Shown in pieces: positions 60,449-64,000 of a stretch of DNA of 64,000 nucleotides. How positions within the stretch are numbered: the stretch's first letter is position 1; each line of letters starts with the position of its first letter. The DNA lies in contig QVRM01001093.1 in the NCBI GenBank assembly GCA_003439945.1, forward strand, positions 124,001 through 188,000, written 5' to 3'. The translations under genes and the position numbers were made by a program. This DNA is from Dermanyssus gallinae. Taxonomy: Eukaryota; Arthropoda; Arachnida; Mesostigmata; Dermanyssidae. The notes beneath the pieces were generated by a model that saw nothing but the letters and a program-made list of their open reading frames with translations, was not told where the DNA came from and searched no databases.

Positions 60449-60605
60449 ACGCAGGACGCCAGCCGGTCAACCAGTGCAACAATGTCGTCGTTATTCTCGT
60501 CGGAGTGGCACCTCACCCTCGAAGACCTCGAGCGGATGGACAGCATGAGCTTTGCTAGCGTCAGCTCGGTTAGCCCAGCCTCCTCAAAATACTCCCTAGT
60601 AAAAG
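60449..60605 (+). CDS. Unrecognised tail-anchored small protein, exon 2
   Basis: The exon runs from an acceptor ending CGTGCAG to the donor AAAG|GTAAAT. It reads TQDASRSTSATM, then SSLFSSEWHLTLEDLERMD, then a Ser-rich stretch (SMSFASVSSVSPASSKYSLV) and Lys, and exits in phase 1. The first part is acidic and amphipathic (LTLEDLERM) and the second could be phosphorylated; both are inference. It is more GC-rich than the AT-rich flanks. The pyrimidine tract before the acceptor is weak, so the start is uncertain, while the donor is good. The minus-strand open frame over the same bases is a shadow. Confidence 0.55.
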
Positions 60606-61240
60606 GTAAATAACACTCAGACAGGCGCACGCATATACATATTTGAGTTTATACATTAGCCATTGTCAACATACATAACGGAAAGGTTGTCATTATTACG
60701 CTCTCACGCCCAACTACATGATTGCTTGCAACAATTACTGCCGAATTTCGTTACTATCATTCGTGATTTATTCTATGATCGATAAATGGTTTTCCCGATA
60801 AAACAGAGAAAGGAATACATGTAGATATTATGAATCTAGTTGAACATTGAACACAGGTAAGTCCAGAAGGAGTGCGGATTACCTTGTGTTCTTCAAGCCA
60901 ACGCTAAATACATGCTATTCATGTATAGAACCTACCTTAGCGAAACTTTACGAAAAGGCTACGATCATGTCAGAGGAACTCACACTGAGGCGGAGCTTGA
61001 GCGGTGTTAGCCGGCATTCTTTTATTTTTTTTTTCATTTAACATTTCTGTTTTTACTCTTCTAAAGCCAGAAGCAGCACAGCAAAAAGAAAAGTGCAACT
61101 GAGGAATAAAACAAAGCCAAAAGAATAGCCACCAGAGCAGGGCGCATTAACACGGATGAGGCTTGCGTCATACAACTATACTGCTGAAAAGAGTTCTTAT
61201 TAAAGTTATAGGAGGACCCATGGAGACGGTCCTACAAGCG

Positions 61241-61388
61241 AATCAGAAAAGGAATTTTTTCTCCCTGATCTACCGGGAATTAGAAAAAGGAAACTCTTCT
61301 CTCTGATGGGCCGGGAATCAGAGAAAGAAAACTCTTCCCTCTGATGTGCCGAGAATCAGAAAAAGGAAACTCTTTCCCCTGATGAACG
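61241..61388. repeat. 38-bp tandem repeat, 4 units
   Basis: Units start AATCAGAAAAAGGAAACTCT and end CTGATG(T/G)GCCGGG. Four units with moderate divergence, just before a LINE fragment. Confidence 0.9.
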
Positions 61389-61489
61389 TCTTTGACTAAT
61401 AAGCAAGCTCTTTCCTCAGCACCCTTCATTTGACAGAACACTGTATAAAGTGGGAGCGGCTGAGGTTTATATCCCAGAGGTAACTTCGG

Positions 61490-62350
61490 CAGTGGTACTC
61501 TGGTGCGGGAGAAAGATTGAACAACGGTAGCGCACCAGACCCTGATGTCATTCCGGTCTTGGCCACAAAATTACTCTTCAAGGAGTTCCCGGATGTGGTA
61601 GCTAACGTAGCTACACAAATACTCTGCAAAGCTTGCCGCAAGGATTAAGCCCTCTAAGCCAATTTGTCTAGTTAGCAAGCTGACCAAAAGTACCGAGTCA
61701 ATAGTAGAGTCCCGCGTGCAATGCTTTGAAGAGATGCACGGTCTCCTGTCGCCAACACACTACGAGTTACGAACGGGTCGATCAGTCGATCTGTGCCAAT
61801 CCCCGCCTAGGACCTGAGGATTGTTACTAGTTGTACTGCTAGACGTTAAATGTACGAGGAAACGAGGCAGCTGACGAGATCGCCAGAGACGCCCTACAAA
61901 AGAAGAAGGTGGATCGCATATGCCTGGTGCCGCCTTCCTCAAGTCATGTCAAAGCTAAAGTGTGGAAACATAGTTGTCAAAAATGGGATGAACTGGCAAA
62001 CGGGATCTCACAAAAGCGTATTAATATAGGGATCGGGATAGATTTTGCAGAACCACATGACTTAAGCGGGGTCTGACTCCCGTAGATGTGCTGTGACGGT
62101 TCACCGTCTGAGATGTGCCAAGAGTCTGAGCGGAAGCACACTCAACCAAATTGGGGTAAAATCATCATCCATGTGCGAGCACTATAACACATATGATGAC
62201 GTTATACACATCCTTACGGAATGCAGGAAATACGAAATGGAAAGAGCACAATAGATTAAGGCCGTCACTAGCTTGGCGACGACGGAAACATGTTATCAGC
62301 CCGAATGGCTGACAGCAGACTTGTCAATCTGGTGAAATTAATCAATTCTA
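61490..62350 (+). mobile_element. RNase H-type LINE fragment (I/R1-like)
   Basis: The plus strand has GSAPDPDVIPVLATKLLFKE (RT start; the usual form is KAPGPDGIP), then after an internal loss ADEIARDALQKKKVDR and PSSHVKAKVWKHSCQKWDEL, resembling the end of an RNase H domain, then RLRCAKSLSGSTLN, CEHYNTYDDVIHILTECRKY, the C-terminal zinc-knuckle-like pattern (C..Y...D..H.L.EC). Multiple frameshifts. Most of the RT core is missing, so this is an internally deleted relic. Confidence 0.65.
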
Positions 62351-62494
62351 GTGATCTAGTGATGTAAGTAAGCATCGTACAAGTGATGTAATTATCAGCA
62401 AAACATGTACAAGTTGTGAGCATATCAGCTGTTAAAACGTCTAAAGCGTAAAATGTACACCTGTGTAGTGGGTCTCCGATGTGAGACTCTCCAG

Positions 62495-62528
<34 letters not shown>

Positions 62529-62639
62529 CAATAAACACCTATTTTAAAAAAATACGTTACAAGTGCAGAAATGCCCTCCCTTGAAGCTAACTCTAGATGA
62601 TCAGGACATCCGAATTGTCAAAACCGTCTGCACTTGAAC

Positions 62640-63320
62640 AGAAGACTAGGAGGCACACACCCAGGATGCGTCTCGCAGCAGAGAAGACTACGCATAAGGT
62701 ATCCCGGCTGATGCCAAGCAGCTACGGCCCACGGAAGTCAATAAGGCGCCTGAGTCCATAGTTTTATCTGTAGCCCCGGTGTGGCCGTCAACCGCACTGT
62801 TCACAGCCAGCGACAGCGCGACGCTACGCAAAGCCCAACGAGTAGCCGCTTTGGGATCACAACGGCCTATAAAACACTCAGCACAGCGGCCGTCCTCGTT
62901 CTGGCTAGTACAGTCCCCTGGAACTTGAAAGCAAATGAGCGACGCCACTTGTAGGAAAACCCGGGAGAGCAGAAAGCGGAGAAAAAGAATACAACACTCG
63001 ACCATTGGCAGGCCGAGTATGACTCCGTTTAGGACGGAACGCCCGGGTGCCAGTTAAGGTCCCTGACCTCGGATATCAGAGCCTGGGTGAACCGACCAGG
63101 AGGTGAATTGACGTTGTATCTGACCCAGGTCCGCACTGGGCGCGGTAGTTTCTAGCCACACCTCTTCAGAATTAGGAAGACCACATCTCCAATCCGCAAG
63201 TACTGACAAAGTGAAGTTTATGACACGCCTGAACATGCAATCTTGTGGTACCCGGAATAGGCTTATCTGCGTTATAATTCCGTCCCGTGGCAACTGGGCT
63301 AGTATTGTTCCTACTATTGA
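62640..63320 (+). mobile_element. R1-like LINE 3' fragment
   Basis: The plus strand reads KTTHKVSRLMPSSYGPRKSI (compare the R1-type LMPNxxGP block), APVW...ALFTASDSATLRKAQRVAAL (compare APVWxxA...LxxxQRxxAL), then LTLYLTQVRTGRGSF and DTPEHAILWYPE, matching LTQxLTGHGxF and the DTxEHxxxxCP ending. Stops and shifts throughout. Together these make an R1/I-type thumb and C-terminal end; no RT palm is present. From 63321 to 63728 I see no clear element. Confidence 0.6.
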
Positions 63321-63727
63321 GGACCTCCTGCGTCAATAAGAACAAAAACCGCTTTTACATGACAAGATCCCGCAGGACATCCCGGAATAGCTAAGTTCTT
63401 AATCTCCATCCGCCTCTGGGAAATAGCACGTGCCCGCAGGCCAGAGAAACGCAAGCTATAGATGATGACAGATATATACAGAAGGTTGTACAGCTACCAG
63501 CCACAGAAACGACTGGTGTAATGGCTAAGTGTACAGAGAACTTTCTGTGTTCCTGTTCTGACGCGCTTCACATCGGCCACTATGCGAAAGGATCCACTGA
63601 GTCCCTCCTGCAGAAGATCTCTACTGAGGACATAAGCAAGCAGCTGACTGTCTAATTGTATAATCTGTATAATTGTCTATGTTATATGCAATACTCAATA
63701 TGAGTGAAATAAGTATGATGATGAATG

Positions 63728-63728
<1 letters not shown>

Positions 63729-63780
<52 letters not shown>
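63729..63780. repeat. (TA)n tract
   Basis: About 52 bp, 75 bp before the membrane-anchor exon. Confidence 0.97.
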
Positions 63781-63782
<2 letters not shown>

Positions 63783-63853
63783 GTTTTAAATACAATTTAG
63801 GTTAAACAGCCTCGGCGCATTTTTAAATATTTTAATTGGTGCTGACGTTGCAG

Positions 63854-63957
63854 AGAAGCGACGGTCCTCAGCGCCTCGCATAATCGCCAACCTCGCTGCC
63901 ATCACCGTGATGGCCGGCCTCGTCGCCCTCTGCTACGTCTACTTTAGGAACAGATGA
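63854..63957 (+). CDS. Unrecognised tail-anchored small protein, exon 3 with membrane anchor
   Basis: Acceptor GTGCTGACGTTGCAG with a CTGAC branch-point-like motif. G|AG restores Glu, then KRRSSAPR, a hydrophobic segment of about 22 residues (IIANLAAITVMAGLVALCYV, then YF), and RNR with TGA at 63955-63957. One membrane segment flanked by basic residues at the extreme C-terminus is the layout of a tail-anchored protein whose N-terminus faces the cytosol. The short basic tail would suit the mitochondrial outer membrane or the ER; this is inference. Total length is about 112 residues with exon 1, or 75 from ATG 60482. The 3.2-kb intron before it holds LINE fragments. The window ends 43 bp after the stop, so no poly(A) signal is seen. 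Confidence 0.6.
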
Positions 63958-64000
63958 CCACCACGAATCGACTTCTAGTCACATATAGAGCCTGTTAAGC

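Larger units (their letters stand above)
60606..63853 (+). other. Second intron of the small tail-anchored gene
   Basis: GTAAAT...GTTGCAG, 3,248 nt. It contains a 38-bp tandem repeat (61241-61388), two LINE fragments on the plus strand (61490-62350 and 62640-63320), and (TA)n at 62496-62526 and 63729-63780. Confidence 0.5.

Overview
The window is nuclear DNA from an animal, almost certainly an arthropod. It has spliced genes with GT-AG introns of several kilobases, a Vsx-type homeobox gene, tRNA-derived SINEs with target-site duplications, and remains of R2-, R1- and CR1/Jockey-like LINEs. Simple sequence is extremely abundant: (TA)n tracts every few kilobases and long CAG/CAA/GAC-type trinucleotide runs. 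A chelicerate such as a parasitiform mite or tick is a reasonable guess from this mixture, but nothing in the sequence proves it.

Layout. Positions 1-23.5 kb are 5' flank, and possibly 5' introns, of the homeobox gene. This part is rich in CpG and simple sequence. I find no convincing exon there, only scattered SINE-like copies. From 23,551 to 45,153 on the plus strand lies the main gene, a Vsx (visual system homeobox, CHX10 family) transcription factor. Five coding exons join with matching phases across introns of 381, 7,178, 9,740 and 1,950 nt. Exons 1-3 carry the homeodomain and most of the CVC domain, exon 4 completes the CVC domain, and exons 4-5 add a very long low-complexity tail. The first coding exon, which should hold the start codon and the octapeptide, was not found and is probably upstream of 23.5 kb or outside the window. 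From 45 to 49 kb there is 3' flank with two minisatellites.

From 49 kb to the end the window is mostly retrotransposon remains: two CR1/Jockey-like fragments (minus strand), an R2-clade fragment with its restriction-like endonuclease (minus strand), and several R1/I-like fragments (plus strand), with SINEs between them. Inside this region the plus strand carries a second, unrecognised spliced gene. Three exons (59,145-59,219; 60,449-60,605; 63,854-63,957) join in frame to give a protein of about 112 residues ending in one membrane segment, a tail-anchored layout. A GC-rich possible terminal exon lies just upstream at 58,796-59,011.

The two genes show no functional link. The most useful results are the Vsx gene model, the candidate tail-anchored small protein, and the SINE and LINE families. 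I did not see a clearly new biological system.
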